NCBI GenBank assembly: GCA_947167445.1
Contig: CAMVID010000005.1
Span: 62,001 to 126,000, forward strand
Source of the DNA: G11 sp947167445
Lineage (GTDB): Bacteria > Bacillota > Clostridia > Lachnospirales > Lachnospiraceae
Direction of reading: 5' to 3'
DNA length: 64,000 nucleotides
Positions 42,142 through 50,299 of the stretch are shown in pieces. Below the pieces are notes generated by a model. It saw nothing but the letters and a program-made list of their open reading frames with translations, was not told the DNA's origin and did no database searches. The position numbers and the translations under genes were made by a program. Numbering within the stretch: position 1 is the stretch's first letter; the number at the start of each line of letters is the position of its first letter.

Positions 42142-44370
42142 TCAGATTTTCTTCAGGTTAAGGCGGAGAGCGTTCATGCAGACGCAGAAGCTGGACAGAC
42201 TCATGGCAGCGGCTCCAAACATGGGAGGAAGTTCAATTCCGAAATGAGGAATCAGAACGCCGGCAGCCAAAGGAATTCCTATACAGTTATAGAAGAAAGC
42301 CCAGAAAAGGTTCTCCTTTATATTTGTCATGGTGGCACGGCCAAGCTTGATGGCTGTGACAATCTGCTTAAGAGAATTGTTCATAAGAACAACATCCGCA
42401 GCATCCATTGCTATATCGGTTCCGCTCTTTACCGCCATTCCAAGATCGGCGGCTTTAAGCGCAGGAGAATCGTTAATTCCATCTCCCACCATGGCAACTT
42501 TTGTGACATGCTTGTCATGTTTCTCCTGCAGGGAAGCAACCGCTCCTGATTTGTCTCCGGGTAAGAGGCCGGCCTTTATTTCCTTGATTCCTGCTCTGTC
42601 CGCAATGATTCTCGCGGTGCCTTCGTTATCTCCTGTAAGCATAACGGTTCTGACACCAATGTCATTTAACTCTCTGATGGCTTCAGCGGAATCTTCCTTA
42701 ATGGGATCCTCGCAGGCCATGGCTCCGAGAAGGAAATCAGATGTGGCAAATACAAGGAGAGTCTTTCCCTCCCTTTGCATTTCCTCTATAAACTTCAAAG
42801 CCTCAGGTTCAATTTCCAGAATCTCCCCTATGTAGGCGGCACTTCCCGCATAAACTTCAATATCTACCCCGGCGTCGTCGTCATGGATAAGGCCCTTAAG
42901 TCCCTTTCCGGGAATGGCCTCAAAGCCCGTTACATCAGGAGCTTCCATGTCTCCGATATATGAAAGGACTGCCGTGGCAAGGGGATGCTCGCTTCTTTTT
43001 TCAAGAGCCTTCGCAACTGCCAGGAAAATGTCCCTGTCTGTGTCTTTTTCATTCACGTAAATATCTGTAACCGCAGGTTCTCCCTTGGTTACGGTACCTG
43101 TCTTATCAAGAGCAACCACATCAATTCGTCCTGCCATTTCAAGAGCGGCTGCTGTTTTGAACAAAATTCCTCTCTTGGCTCCCATGCCGTTGCCAACCAT
43201 TATTGCAACAGGGGTGGCAAGTCCCAAAGAACAGGGGCAGCTTATGACAAGGACTGTGATGGCTCTGGTCAAAGCGTATCCTATCTCAGCACCGCCTATC
43301 ATCCAGGCTGTGAAAGTTAGGGCTGCAATTCCTATAACCACCGGAACGAAAACACCCGCTACTTTATCAGCCAATCGCTGTATAGGCGCCTTTGTGGCGG
43401 ATACCTCCCGGACCATTTTGATTATTCCGGCAAAAACAGTGTCATTTCCTACTGCTGTGGCTTCGCATGTAATTGTCCCCAGCTGATTAATCGTGGCTGC
43501 CGAAACACTGTCACCCATAGATTTGGTGACGGGCATGCTCTCGCCTGTCAGGGAGGACTCGTTAACAGAGCTTGTTCCCTCTTTTACGATACCGTCAACC
43601 GGGATGCTCTCTCCGGGCTTTACAATAAAGATTTCGCCGCGCCTTACAACATCTGCCGCAACGGTAAGTTCTTCTCCGTCCCTTATAACGTGTGCGGTCT
43701 TTGGAGACATGGCAATTAAACTCTTTAAGGCATCGGTGGTCCTTCCTTTAGAGTAGCTTTCTAAGGTTTTACCAACGCTAATAAGCACAAGAATCATTGC
43801 GGCAGACTCGAAGTATACCTCACCCTCAATCCCAAATATCACAAGAATCAGGCTGTACGCAAAGGAAATTCCGCTGCCCATGGCCACCAGCGTATCCATG
43901 TTTGGGGCCAGGTGTCTTGCGCTTTTAAACCCGCTTATGAAAAATCTTCTGTGGATAATCATAATGGCCAGGCAAAGCACAATCTGAACCAGCTCGTGAG
44001 CCAAAGTCCCGTGGGCCAAAGCCGCAGGAACCGGGAAATTAAACATCATGACTCCCATGGAAAAATACATGAGAATCAGAAGAAGCCCCAGGGAGATGAA
44101 AAGCCGTTCCATCATGACTCTTGTCTCTGATTTGGCGGGTTTTTCTTCTGTTTCAAGGCTTATGGGTTTATCCACGTGAAGGCAGGCCTTGTAGCCTGCC
44201 TCCTCAACTGCTTTAATTATCTCTTCATCACTTACGTCTCCTTCAACTCCCAGAGAGTTTGTAAGGAGGCTGACGCTGCACGTGTTTACCCCGGATACAC
44301 CGTTGACGGCCTTCTCAACTCGGGCGACGCATGCGGCACAGGCCATACCTGTAACGTCATATTCTTTCAT
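42142..44370 (-). CDS. copA: Copper-exporting P1B-type ATPase
   Basis: 742 residues. One N-terminal HMA domain with GMACAACVARVE, eight membrane helices, the TGES phosphatase motif (SLTGESMPVT), the CPC motif (ISCPCSLGLATP) that defines Cu(I)-type ATPases, the phosphorylation site DKTGTVTKG, HP motif (SEHPLA) and GDGINDSPAL. C-terminal helix region has MSLSSFCVCMNALRL with the Asn/Met-Ser-Ser typical of Cu(I) pumps. GAGGAG precedes the ATG, 5 nt after arsR. Last gene of the metal operon. Confidence 0.94.
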   Translation of the reverse strand: MKEYDVTGMACAACVARVEKAVNGVSGVNTCSVSLLTNSLGVEGDVSDEEIIKAVEEAGYKACLHVDKPISLETEEKPAKSETRVMMERLFISLGLLLILMYFSMGVMMFNFPVPAALAHGTLAHELVQIVLCLAIMIIHRRFFISGFKSARHLAPNMDTLVAMGSGISFAYSLILVIFGIEGEVYFESAAMILVLISVGKTLESYSKGRTTDALKSLIAMSPKTAHVIRDGEELTVAADVVRRGEIFIVKPGESIPVDGIVKEGTSSVNESSLTGESMPVTKSMGDSVSAATINQLGTITCEATAVGNDTVFAGIIKMVREVSATKAPIQRLADKVAGVFVPVVIGIAALTFTAWMIGGAEIGYALTRAITVLVISCPCSLGLATPVAIMVGNGMGAKRGILFKTAAALEMAGRIDVVALDKTGTVTKGEPAVTDIYVNEKDTDRDIFLAVAKALEKRSEHPLATAVLSYIGDMEAPDVTGFEAIPGKGLKGLIHDDDAGVDIEVYAGSAAYIGEILEIEPEALKFIEEMQREGKTLLVFATSDFLLGAMACEDPIKEDSAEAIRELNDIGVRTVMLTGDNEGTARIIADRAGIKEIKAGLLPGDKSGAVASLQEKHDKHVTKVAMVGDGINDSPALKAADLGMAVKSGTDIAMDAADVVLMNNSLKQIVTAIKLGRATMTNIKENLFWAFFYNCIGIPLAAGVLIPHFGIELPPMFGAAAMSLSSFCVCMNALRLNLKKI

Positions 44371-44375
44371 ACAAA

Positions 44376-44681
44376 TTACTCCTCGATATGCTCTCTTCCC
44401 TGAGCGATGATGCTTCTTACATGCTCATCCGCAAGAGAGTAGAAAATCAGTTTTCCGTCTCTTCTTGAGTTTACCAGTTTATTTACCTTAAGGATTTTGA
44501 GCTGGTGGGAAATGGCTGACTGGGTCATATTAAGTGACGTAGCCAGATCCCCCACGGAGGATTCTCCTTCAAAAAGCACGAAAAGTATCTTTAATCTGGT
44601 GGAATCTCCGAAAACCTTAAAAAGATCGGCAAGATCGTAAAGTTCCGTTTCATTCGGCATGGTTTTGTTTGCTTTTGACAT
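44376..44681 (-). CDS. ArsR/SmtB-family metal repressor (zinc-type alpha-5 site)
   Basis: 101-residue winged-helix repressor. It contains FGDSTRLKIL, helix-turn-helix MTQSAISHQLKIL and the beta-wing RRDGKLIFYSL. The C-terminal helix reads DEHVRSIIAQGREHIEE, an exact D-x-H-x10-H-x2-E, the alpha-5 metal site of CzrA/SmtB that senses Zn, Co or Ni. There is no alpha-3 Cys pair as in CadC/ArsR. It is encoded within the operon it should repress; candidate operator at 46917-46942. GAGGG before the ATG. Confidence 0.93.
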   Translation of the reverse strand: MSKANKTMPNETELYDLADLFKVFGDSTRLKILFVLFEGESSVGDLATSLNMTQSAISHQLKILKVNKLVNSRRDGKLIFYSLADEHVRSIIAQGREHIEE

Positions 44682-44683
44682 TT

Positions 44684-46588
44684 TTATACCCTCTTAACAT
44701 TCAAGGCTCTGATGGCATTTAATACTGCCAGAACCATAACTCCTACATCTGCAAAAATCGCAAGCCACATGTTGGCAATACCCAAGGCGCTTAAGATAAG
44801 GCAGACAACCTTGATTCCGATGGCAAGCCAGATATTCTCATAAACGATTCTCATGCACTTTCTGGCGATTCTGATGGCCTTGGAAATCTTCCTGGGATCA
44901 TCATCCATAAGAACAACGTCTGCAGCCTCAATTGCCGCATCGCTACCCATGGCGCCCATGGCAATTCCCACATCCGCTCTTGAAAGTACGGGAGCATCGT
45001 TAATTCCGTCTCCGACGAAGGCTAAGATTTCGTTCTCGCCCTTATTTGATAAGAGTTCCTCAACCTTGTTAACCTTGTCTTCGGGAAGAAGTTCTGCGTG
45101 GTATTCGGTAATTCCAAGCTTCTTTGCCACAGCATCTGCGGCTTTCTTGGCGTCACCTGTAAGCATTACGCTCTTGCTTACGCCGGTTTTCTTAAGGCCG
45201 TCGATTCCCTCGGCAGAACCTTCTTTAATCTCATCACTGATTATAACATAACCAACGTACTCGCCGTTCTTGGCTACGTGAACGATTGTACCTGCCTCAG
45301 ATATATCGGGAACGCTTAAATTCATGGACTTCATGAGCTTAGCATTTCCCGCAGCGATTTTGTCACCCTTAACCACTGCTTCAAGGCCGTGACCGGGAAT
45401 TTCTTTGACATCTTTGGTATCTTCCTGGCTGGGTTTAACGTCGCAGGCATCGATAAGACTTAATGCTATGGGGTGAGAGGAATAAACCTCGGCTCCCGCA
45501 GCCATTCTTATAAGCTCGCTCTTTTCTACCCAATCCTTCATGGGAACAGCGTCAGTTACCTTGAATACACCCTTTGTAAGTGTACCGGTCTTATCAAAAA
45601 CCACATATTTTACATTGGCAAGAGCCTCCAAGTAGTTGGACCCTTTTACAAGGACGCCTTCTCTGCTGGCTCCGCCGATACCTCCAAAGAAGCTAAGGGG
45701 AATGCTGATTACCAATGCACAAGGACAGCTGATTACCAGGAATGATAAAGCTCTGTAAATCCATTCACCCCAGTTTGCATCCCGGCCCATTATCATTAAA
45801 ACAATAGGAGGAAGGATGGCAAGGGCCAGGGCTGCATAACAGACAATTGGGGTGTAAACCTTGGCAAACTTTGAAATGAAAGCCTCTGATTTGGACTTTC
45901 TTGAGCTGGCATTCTCCACAAGCTCCAGAATCTTTGAAACAGTGGATTCGCCAAATTCCTTGGTGGTTTTTACTGTAATAACACCTGTTAGGTTAATGCA
46001 TCCGCTGATGATTTCGTCGCCTTCAAGGGCTTCTCTTGGAACGCTTTCTCCCGTAAGGGCTGAAGTATCAAGAGTGGAGTTTCCCTCAGTGATGATTCCG
46101 TCAATGGGAACCTTTTCACCGGGAAGAATCTTTATCAAACTTCCGATTGCCACTTCGTCGGGATCCTTTTTCACAAGTTCACCGTTCTCCAAAACATTGG
46201 CGTAATCGGGTCTTATATCCATAAGATTTGAGATGTTTCTTCTGCTTTTGCCGACTGCGTAGCTTTCAAACAGCTCACCAATCTGGTAGAAAAGCATAAC
46301 TGCCACAGCTTCGGAGTATTCCCCCAGGGCGAAGGCACCCACCGTGGCAACCGCCATTAAGAAATGCTCGTCGAAGACCTGCTTCTTCATAATTCCTCTG
46401 ACTGCCTTCTTAATGGTTTCATATCCAACGATCAGATATGGGATAAGATTAAGGACCGCCTTAACAAGTTTCACCGCAATTTCCGGTGCACCTTCAAGCA
46501 GCCCCTCATATGGAATTAAATTGACTGCAAGGGCAAGTGCCCCTGCAACCAATATTTTTATTAATGATTTCTTTTGCTTCTTGCTCAT
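44684..46588 (-). CDS. Zinc/cadmium-type P1B ATPase without N-terminal HMA domain
   Basis: 634 residues. Eight membrane helices, SALTGESVPRE, ISCPCALVISIP (CPC), FDKTGTLTKG, SSHPIA and GDGINDAPVL. The last helices contain GIKVVCLILSALG and FADVGVMVLAVLNA, whose Lys and Asp mark the Zn/Cd/Pb subgroup (ZntA/CadA). The usual N-terminal CxxC domain is absent; a free HMA protein is encoded immediately upstream. ATG 46588 has AGAGG; the upstream ten codons are not supported. Two nt from arsR. Confidence 0.93.
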   Translation of the reverse strand: MSKKQKKSLIKILVAGALALAVNLIPYEGLLEGAPEIAVKLVKAVLNLIPYLIVGYETIKKAVRGIMKKQVFDEHFLMAVATVGAFALGEYSEAVAVMLFYQIGELFESYAVGKSRRNISNLMDIRPDYANVLENGELVKKDPDEVAIGSLIKILPGEKVPIDGIITEGNSTLDTSALTGESVPREALEGDEIISGCINLTGVITVKTTKEFGESTVSKILELVENASSRKSKSEAFISKFAKVYTPIVCYAALALAILPPIVLMIMGRDANWGEWIYRALSFLVISCPCALVISIPLSFFGGIGGASREGVLVKGSNYLEALANVKYVVFDKTGTLTKGVFKVTDAVPMKDWVEKSELIRMAAGAEVYSSHPIALSLIDACDVKPSQEDTKDVKEIPGHGLEAVVKGDKIAAGNAKLMKSMNLSVPDISEAGTIVHVAKNGEYVGYVIISDEIKEGSAEGIDGLKKTGVSKSVMLTGDAKKAADAVAKKLGITEYHAELLPEDKVNKVEELLSNKGENEILAFVGDGINDAPVLSRADVGIAMGAMGSDAAIEAADVVLMDDDPRKISKAIRIARKCMRIVYENIWLAIGIKVVCLILSALGIANMWLAIFADVGVMVLAVLNAIRALNVKRV

Positions 46589-46599
46589 ATCGCTACCTC

Positions 46600-46818
46600 T
46601 TACATGAAGATTTCGCAATCATCCTCTACTTTCTTACAATTCTTAAGAACGTCTGCCATAACTGTCTTCTCGTCAGCGCCCTCTTCAAACTCAACGTTCA
46701 TCTTAAGTGCCATGAAGTTAACAACTGCATCCTTTACACCTTTGGTCTTTCTTGCAGCTTCCTGCATCTTCTCTGCACAGTTAGCACAGTCAACGTCAAT
46801 CTTGTAAGTCTTCTTCAT
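46600..46818 (-). CDS. Free-standing HMA metal-binding domain
   Basis: 72-residue heavy-metal-associated domain: MKKTYKIDVDCANCAEKM with the CxxC metal site in a DCANC context typical of zinc/cadmium-pump domains, and beta-alpha-beta-beta-alpha-beta length. The tail DDCEIFM adds a Cys. It likely substitutes for the missing N-terminal domain of the adjacent Zn/Cd ATPase as a chaperone or detachable regulator. ATG 46818 is chosen over 46902: the upstream codons lie in the promoter leader. Confidence 0.87.
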   Translation of the reverse strand: MKKTYKIDVDCANCAEKMQEAARKTKGVKDAVVNFMALKMNVEFEEGADEKTVMADVLKNCKKVEDDCEIFM

Positions 46819-46916
46819 AGTTTCATCTATCCTTTCATTTAGCCTAATATGTTTTGTTGATATTACCTTTCGTTCATGGCTTTGTTGCTTTGTTATCACC
46901 ATGTTTGATTTGTTTT

Positions 46917-46942
46917 AACATATGAACAACTATTCATATGTT
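46917..46942. promoter_or_regulatory. ArsR/SmtB operator of the metal operon
   Basis: Perfect inverted repeat AACATATGAA-N6-TTCATATGTT, with the family hallmark TGAA-N6-TTCA, directly at the predicted transcription start. Confidence 0.85.
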
Positions 46943-46949
46943 CAAGTAA

Positions 46950-46977
46950 AGTATAACACCCCCTGAGAGAATGTCAA
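46950..46977 (-). promoter_or_regulatory. Promoter of the metal operon, overlapping a stop codon
   Basis: Minus-strand TTGACA (46972-46977), 16-nt spacer, TATACT (46950-46955). The TGA of the upstream HAD gene (46974-46976) is part of the -35. ACACCCC/GGGGTGT arms flank the spacer. Confidence 0.78.
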
Positions 46978-47696
46978 GGGGTGTTTATATATTTTTTTAA
47001 TTCTTTCCAATTCGTTATAGTCAGTACACCTTTGAAATCTGGTTGCTCAAAATCCACCGCGCCTTTATACCATACAGGAAATAAGCCTGCATTTCTTGCG
47101 CCCACCACGTCGCAAGCATAATTATCACCGATATACCACACATCCTTAGGCTTCAACCCCGCTTTTTTCAACGCAAGATCAAAAATTCTATTATGAGGCT
47201 TTCTGAAAAGATACTCGCTGGTAGCCAAAATAAATTCAAAATGATTATCAGGAAGAAGACGATTGATGCGTTCTGATACAACAGAGCCCGCATATGAAAT
47301 ATTGCTAAGCACCGCGGCTCTTATTTGATTGTCATAAAGATACTCAAGAAACTCCGGCAGCCCCTCTGTGGGTTTCCCCGGCGATGCAGCATCCCAGAAT
47401 ATGCGATCAATTTCCTCTGCCGACAAGTCAATCTTTATACCAAGATATTCATATAAATATCCTGTAAACATATGATTTGGTATTTCTACAGTATTCTTAG
47501 CCCTCGTAGCAGGGTCAAATCGTTTAAGTTCCTGATTTATAGCATCGGCTTCCTGTTGAATCTGTTCAGGCGTAAGGTTATATTTGTTTTCTACAGCATA
47601 CTGCATAACAGCAGCAGTTCCTTTTATTCTGTCAAAAGGTTCTTCCGCCACAAGTGTCTGTCCGTAGTCAAAAATAATCATTTGTGGTTTATTCAT
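46974..47696 (-). CDS. HAD-superfamily hydrolase
   Basis: 240 residues. Motif I is IIFDYGQTLV (second residue Tyr, D-x-G-x-T form), motif II AVLSNISY, motif III Lys in FRKPHNRIF and motif IV YIGDNYACDVVGARNAG. A helical C1 cap lies between motifs I and II. Probably a small-molecule phosphatase; substrate unknown. AAGGGTG precedes the ATG. Its stop codon overlaps the metal-operon promoter. Confidence 0.88.
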   Translation of the reverse strand: MNKPQMIIFDYGQTLVAEEPFDRIKGTAAVMQYAVENKYNLTPEQIQQEADAINQELKRFDPATRAKNTVEIPNHMFTGYLYEYLGIKIDLSAEEIDRIFWDAASPGKPTEGLPEFLEYLYDNQIRAAVLSNISYAGSVVSERINRLLPDNHFEFILATSEYLFRKPHNRIFDLALKKAGLKPKDVWYIGDNYACDVVGARNAGLFPVWYKGAVDFEQPDFKGVLTITNWKELKKYINTP

Positions 47697-47733
47697 TGTA
47701 TCTCACCCTTCTTTCCCCCTACCATTTGGCTGT

Positions 47734-47890
47734 AAGTCACAGCCCACTAATTCATTCCTGCTTGATGACGATTTTATCTGCCTATGTGAAATGAGTCAAC
47801 CCCAAAGCCGCGAAACGGTGCTTCGCAGGGTTGACTCATTTCGCATGGCAGATACCATATAGACAAGCAGAAATGAATTACTGTGTACTT
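47734..47890. mobile_element. Large imperfect palindrome (MITE-like)
   Basis: About 157 bp folding on itself. The best-matched inner arms are 47776-47802 and 47828-47853 (26 pairs with one bulge and one wobble); the centre has a small GCGAA/TTCGC stem; outer arms continue with TAATTCATT/AATGAATTA and AAGT...CACAG matches. No transposase and no clear target duplication. Together with 47697-47733 this fills the gap between the HAD gene and the peptide promoter; no gene is supported in it. Confidence 0.6.
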
Positions 47891-47917
47891 GATTTTCGAA
47901 CTTATGTTTGCTACAAT
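47889..47917 (+). promoter_or_regulatory. Promoter of the small membrane-peptide mRNA
   Basis: TTGATT (47889-47894), 17-nt spacer, TACAAT (47912-47917). Overlaps the end of the palindrome. Confidence 0.7.
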
Positions 47918-47923
47918 TATATT

Positions 47924-48027
47924 GGTTGCCACCATAACGGTAGGCGGTTGGTCCTTTGTCAGAGGACTGAGACCTCTGTTTATATAGAAATCCCTCATCG
48001 GGAAATATAAAATGGAGGGACTTGAAT
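47924..48027 (+). promoter_or_regulatory. Structured 5' leader of the peptide mRNA
   Basis: 104-nt leader. TCCCTC (47991-47996) can pair with GAGGGA (48015-48020), masking the ribosome site; CAGAGG/CCTCTG forms an upstream hairpin. Segment 47923-47954 is complementary in two blocks to the 3' end 48180-48204. Confidence 0.65.
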
Positions 48028-48129
48028 ATGCTAACTATCAGTGATCTAATTGCTGTTCTCGCGCTATGCGCGACTTTTTATAGCCTTGGGTACACGCATG
48101 GTAAGCACAATTCCAAGGCAAAGAAATAA
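48028..48129 (+). CDS. 33-residue hydrophobic peptide, candidate type I toxin
   Basis: Sequence runs MLTISDLIAVLALCATFYSL... then GYTHGKHNSKAKK: one membrane helix (about residues 5-23) and a basic tail, the architecture of holin-like type I toxins of Firmicutes (TxpA/Fst-like group). GGAGGG lies 8 nt before the ATG. Its own sigma-A promoter, a long leader that can hide the ribosome site, 5'-3' mRNA complementarity and a strong convergent antisense promoter all fit a type I toxin. I do not recognise an exact named family, so toxicity is inferred. Too short for standard ORF calling. Confidence 0.7.
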   Translation: MLTISDLIAVLALCATFYSLGYTHGKHNSKAKK

Positions 48130-48157
48130 CCGCCACATACCCTAATATGTGACGGTT
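48128..48157. terminator. Hairpin ending the antisense RNA
   Basis: Twelve-bp stem AACCGCCACATA/TATGTGACGGTT with one wobble, 6-nt loop; contains the last two bases of the peptide stop codon. T-rich only on the minus strand side. Confidence 0.72.
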
Positions 48158-48180
48158 GCTAAAAACCTAACATATAACGG

Positions 48181-48208
48181 GACCAGCCGTCTATCGGTGG
48201 CACCTTTT
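48181..48208 (+). terminator. Terminator of the peptide mRNA
   Basis: CCA-G-CCG/CGGTGG stem followed by CACCTTTT; its left and right sides are also the segments complementary to the 5' leader. Confidence 0.6.
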
Positions 48209-48216
48209 ATGCATAT

Positions 48217-48244
48217 ATTATATCACATTTTCTATCTAAAGCAA
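48217..48244 (-). promoter_or_regulatory. Strong antisense promoter
   Basis: Minus-strand TTGCTT (48239-48244), 16-nt spacer ending TGA, consensus TATAAT (48217-48222): both a -35 and an extended -10. No coding frame follows it. Confidence 0.78.
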
Positions 48245-48316
48245 TCCCCTTCGTCACTTAGCCTTCCCCTTTATAAACATGAATGATGCTCAATACATAC
48301 AAGAAGAATTATAAAT

Positions 48317-48350
48317 GCATCGAGATAATTCTATTTTCATTTATCGATGC
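48317..48350 (-). terminator. Terminator of nadE
   Basis: Arms GCATCGA (48317-48323) and TCGATGC (48344-48350), followed on the minus strand by ATTTATAATTCTT. Confidence 0.6.
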
Positions 48351-48369
48351 CCAAAAGCTGCCTGTCACC

Positions 48370-50259
48370 CTATTTCGTCCAGTCCCCGGCGTCGGAGGGC
48401 ATCATGAAGCCGCCTCTGGGGGAGAGGCCTACGGTACCGACGGCGGGGCCGTCAGGCAGGCAGGAGCGCTTAAACTGCTGGGTACGGAAGCGCTTAAGGA
48501 ATGTGCCGAGGCACTTCTCTATCAAGGCTTCGTCGTACTCTTCCTTAAAGGCCACTCGGGCAAGATACTTAATCTTTGCAGGTGTGAAGCCAAAGCGCAC
48601 CGTGTAATATAAGAAAAAGTCATGAAGCTCATAAGGTCCGAGCAACTCCTCCGTCTTCTGTGAAATCTCACCTTCCGAAGGAGGTAAGAGTTCCGGCGAT
48701 ACAGGCGTGTCGATAATATCCTGCAAAACTGCTGCCAGATTCTCTGAGTCGCACATTTCCGCATACCACTTAACAATGGCACGAACGGTGGTCTTACTGA
48801 TATCGCCGTTTACACAGTACATGGACATGTGGTCCCCATTGTAGGTAGCCCAGCCTAGAGCCAGCTCCGACAAATCTCCGGTTCCCACAACAAGTCCGCC
48901 GCACTGGTTGGCCATATCCATAAGAACCTGAGTACGTTCCCTGGCCTGGGCATTCTCGAAGGCCGCATCATGTTTCTCGAAGGGCTGATCTATATCCTTA
49001 AAGTGTGAAAGCACGGAATCCTTTATGTTTACTTCCTTAAAGGTTGCTCCCAGGCTCTCACAAAGCTTAATTGCATTGTCATGGGTTCTCTCACTGGTTC
49101 CAAAGCAGGGCATGGTAACGGCTATAACATCTTCTCTTGAAAGCCCGAGTAAATCAGCAGTGTGAATTGCCACAAGGAAAGCCAGAGTTGAATCAAGACC
49201 GCCGGAAATGCCGATTAGAAGCTTCTTAACTCCCGCACTTAAGCATCTCTTTCTAAGTCCCATGCACTGAATGTCAAAGATTTCCTTCATGCGATCTCCC
49301 CTTACACATGTAGGGCAGGGAATGAAGGGCGTCTTCGAGTAGAATCTGTCAAGAAGTGTATCTTCACTCTTTATATAGAAAGGTAATCTCAAATAGTCGT
49401 CATCTTCAAAAGCATCGAAAACCGAAGAGCGAATTCTCTCAGCGGCAATCCTCTCCACATCAATGTCTGAAACAAGAGCGCCATACCCGTACAGCTCGCT
49501 CTCGGCAAGAATATCGCCGCACTCTCCAATAAGTCTCTGACCGCCGTAAACATAGTCTGTGGTGGACTCGCCAAAGCCTGCTCCGGCACTTACATATCCA
49601 CAAGTCAGACGGCCGGACAGTGAAGCCACTGTATTTCTTCTAAACTCCGTTCTTCCAACGATTTCAGCCGTTGCCTGGGGATTAAGGATAAGAGTTGCCC
49701 CCGCCTGAACATGGGCTACTGAAGGTGTCTCCGCCAGGGCGGGCTCGTTTCCGATTTCACAGGCAACAACCAAATCCTCCACAGTCTCGGTGTTAAACAA
49801 AAGATTGGTTCCGATGGCAACCTCGTCGCCGTCGAAACTTACATATCCCATAATCTCCTCACCTGAGGCAAACCATCTGGAATCGCTAAACTCCCCGTGG
49901 TTTGACAGCACCGTCTTGGGGACAAAACCCAAAACATCTCCTCTGTTGATCACAGCTGCCACATCATAAAGCTTTCCCTCTTTCTTAAGGGGAAGGCCCA
50001 CAATTATCAAAGCATCCACATCTTTGGAATGCCATTTAATCTTCTTAAGTCCTTCAAGGGCTGATGAAATAAGGGCTTTCTGCAAAAACAGATCCCTGCA
50101 GGTTGCTCCTGTAATGCAAAGTTCAGGGAACACCATAATCTTTACGTGCTTTGCGGCGCACTTATCGATTTCCGCCATGATGCTTTCCACGTTGAAATCA
50201 ACATCTGCCACTTTTACCTCAGGCGTAACTGCTGCCACCTTCACAAAACCGTACTTCAT
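48370..50259 (-). CDS. nadE: Glutamine-dependent NAD+ synthetase
   Basis: Final step of NAD synthesis: amidation of nicotinate adenine dinucleotide using ammonia from glutamine. 629 residues. The N-terminal ~290 form the nitrilase-type glutaminase with its catalytic triad (Glu in VFPELCITG, Lys in GFVPKTVLSN, Cys in VVACEIGNEP). The C-terminal synthetase has the PP-loop GISGGLDSTLAFLV and GTGDLSELALGW. GGAGGG precedes the ATG. A normal length for the two-domain enzyme; monocistronic. Confidence 0.96.
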   Translation of the reverse strand: MKYGFVKVAAVTPEVKVADVDFNVESIMAEIDKCAAKHVKIMVFPELCITGATCRDLFLQKALISSALEGLKKIKWHSKDVDALIIVGLPLKKEGKLYDVAAVINRGDVLGFVPKTVLSNHGEFSDSRWFASGEEIMGYVSFDGDEVAIGTNLLFNTETVEDLVVACEIGNEPALAETPSVAHVQAGATLILNPQATAEIVGRTEFRRNTVASLSGRLTCGYVSAGAGFGESTTDYVYGGQRLIGECGDILAESELYGYGALVSDIDVERIAAERIRSSVFDAFEDDDYLRLPFYIKSEDTLLDRFYSKTPFIPCPTCVRGDRMKEIFDIQCMGLRKRCLSAGVKKLLIGISGGLDSTLAFLVAIHTADLLGLSREDVIAVTMPCFGTSERTHDNAIKLCESLGATFKEVNIKDSVLSHFKDIDQPFEKHDAAFENAQARERTQVLMDMANQCGGLVVGTGDLSELALGWATYNGDHMSMYCVNGDISKTTVRAIVKWYAEMCDSENLAAVLQDIIDTPVSPELLPPSEGEISQKTEELLGPYELHDFFLYYTVRFGFTPAKIKYLARVAFKEEYDEALIEKCLGTFLKRFRTQQFKRSCLPDGPAVGTVGLSPRGGFMMPSDAGDWTK

Positions 50260-50299
50260 CCTAACCCTCCAATCATATATTCGGTAAAAACCAGATAAT

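Larger units (their letters stand above)
48119..48210 (-). ncRNA. Candidate antisense antitoxin RNA
   Basis: Predicted from the minus-strand promoter at 48217-48244 (start near 48210) to the hairpin 48128-48157 with its T-rich tail (ATTTCTTT). About 90 nt, fully overlapping the stop codon and 3' region of the peptide mRNA. It also contains the block complementary to the peptide leader in sense form. Confidence 0.62.

Noticed and set aside
47774..47998. 74-codon minus-strand frame between the HAD gene and the peptide
   Set aside because: Translates the palindrome and promoter region; no ribosome site; better explained as non-coding.
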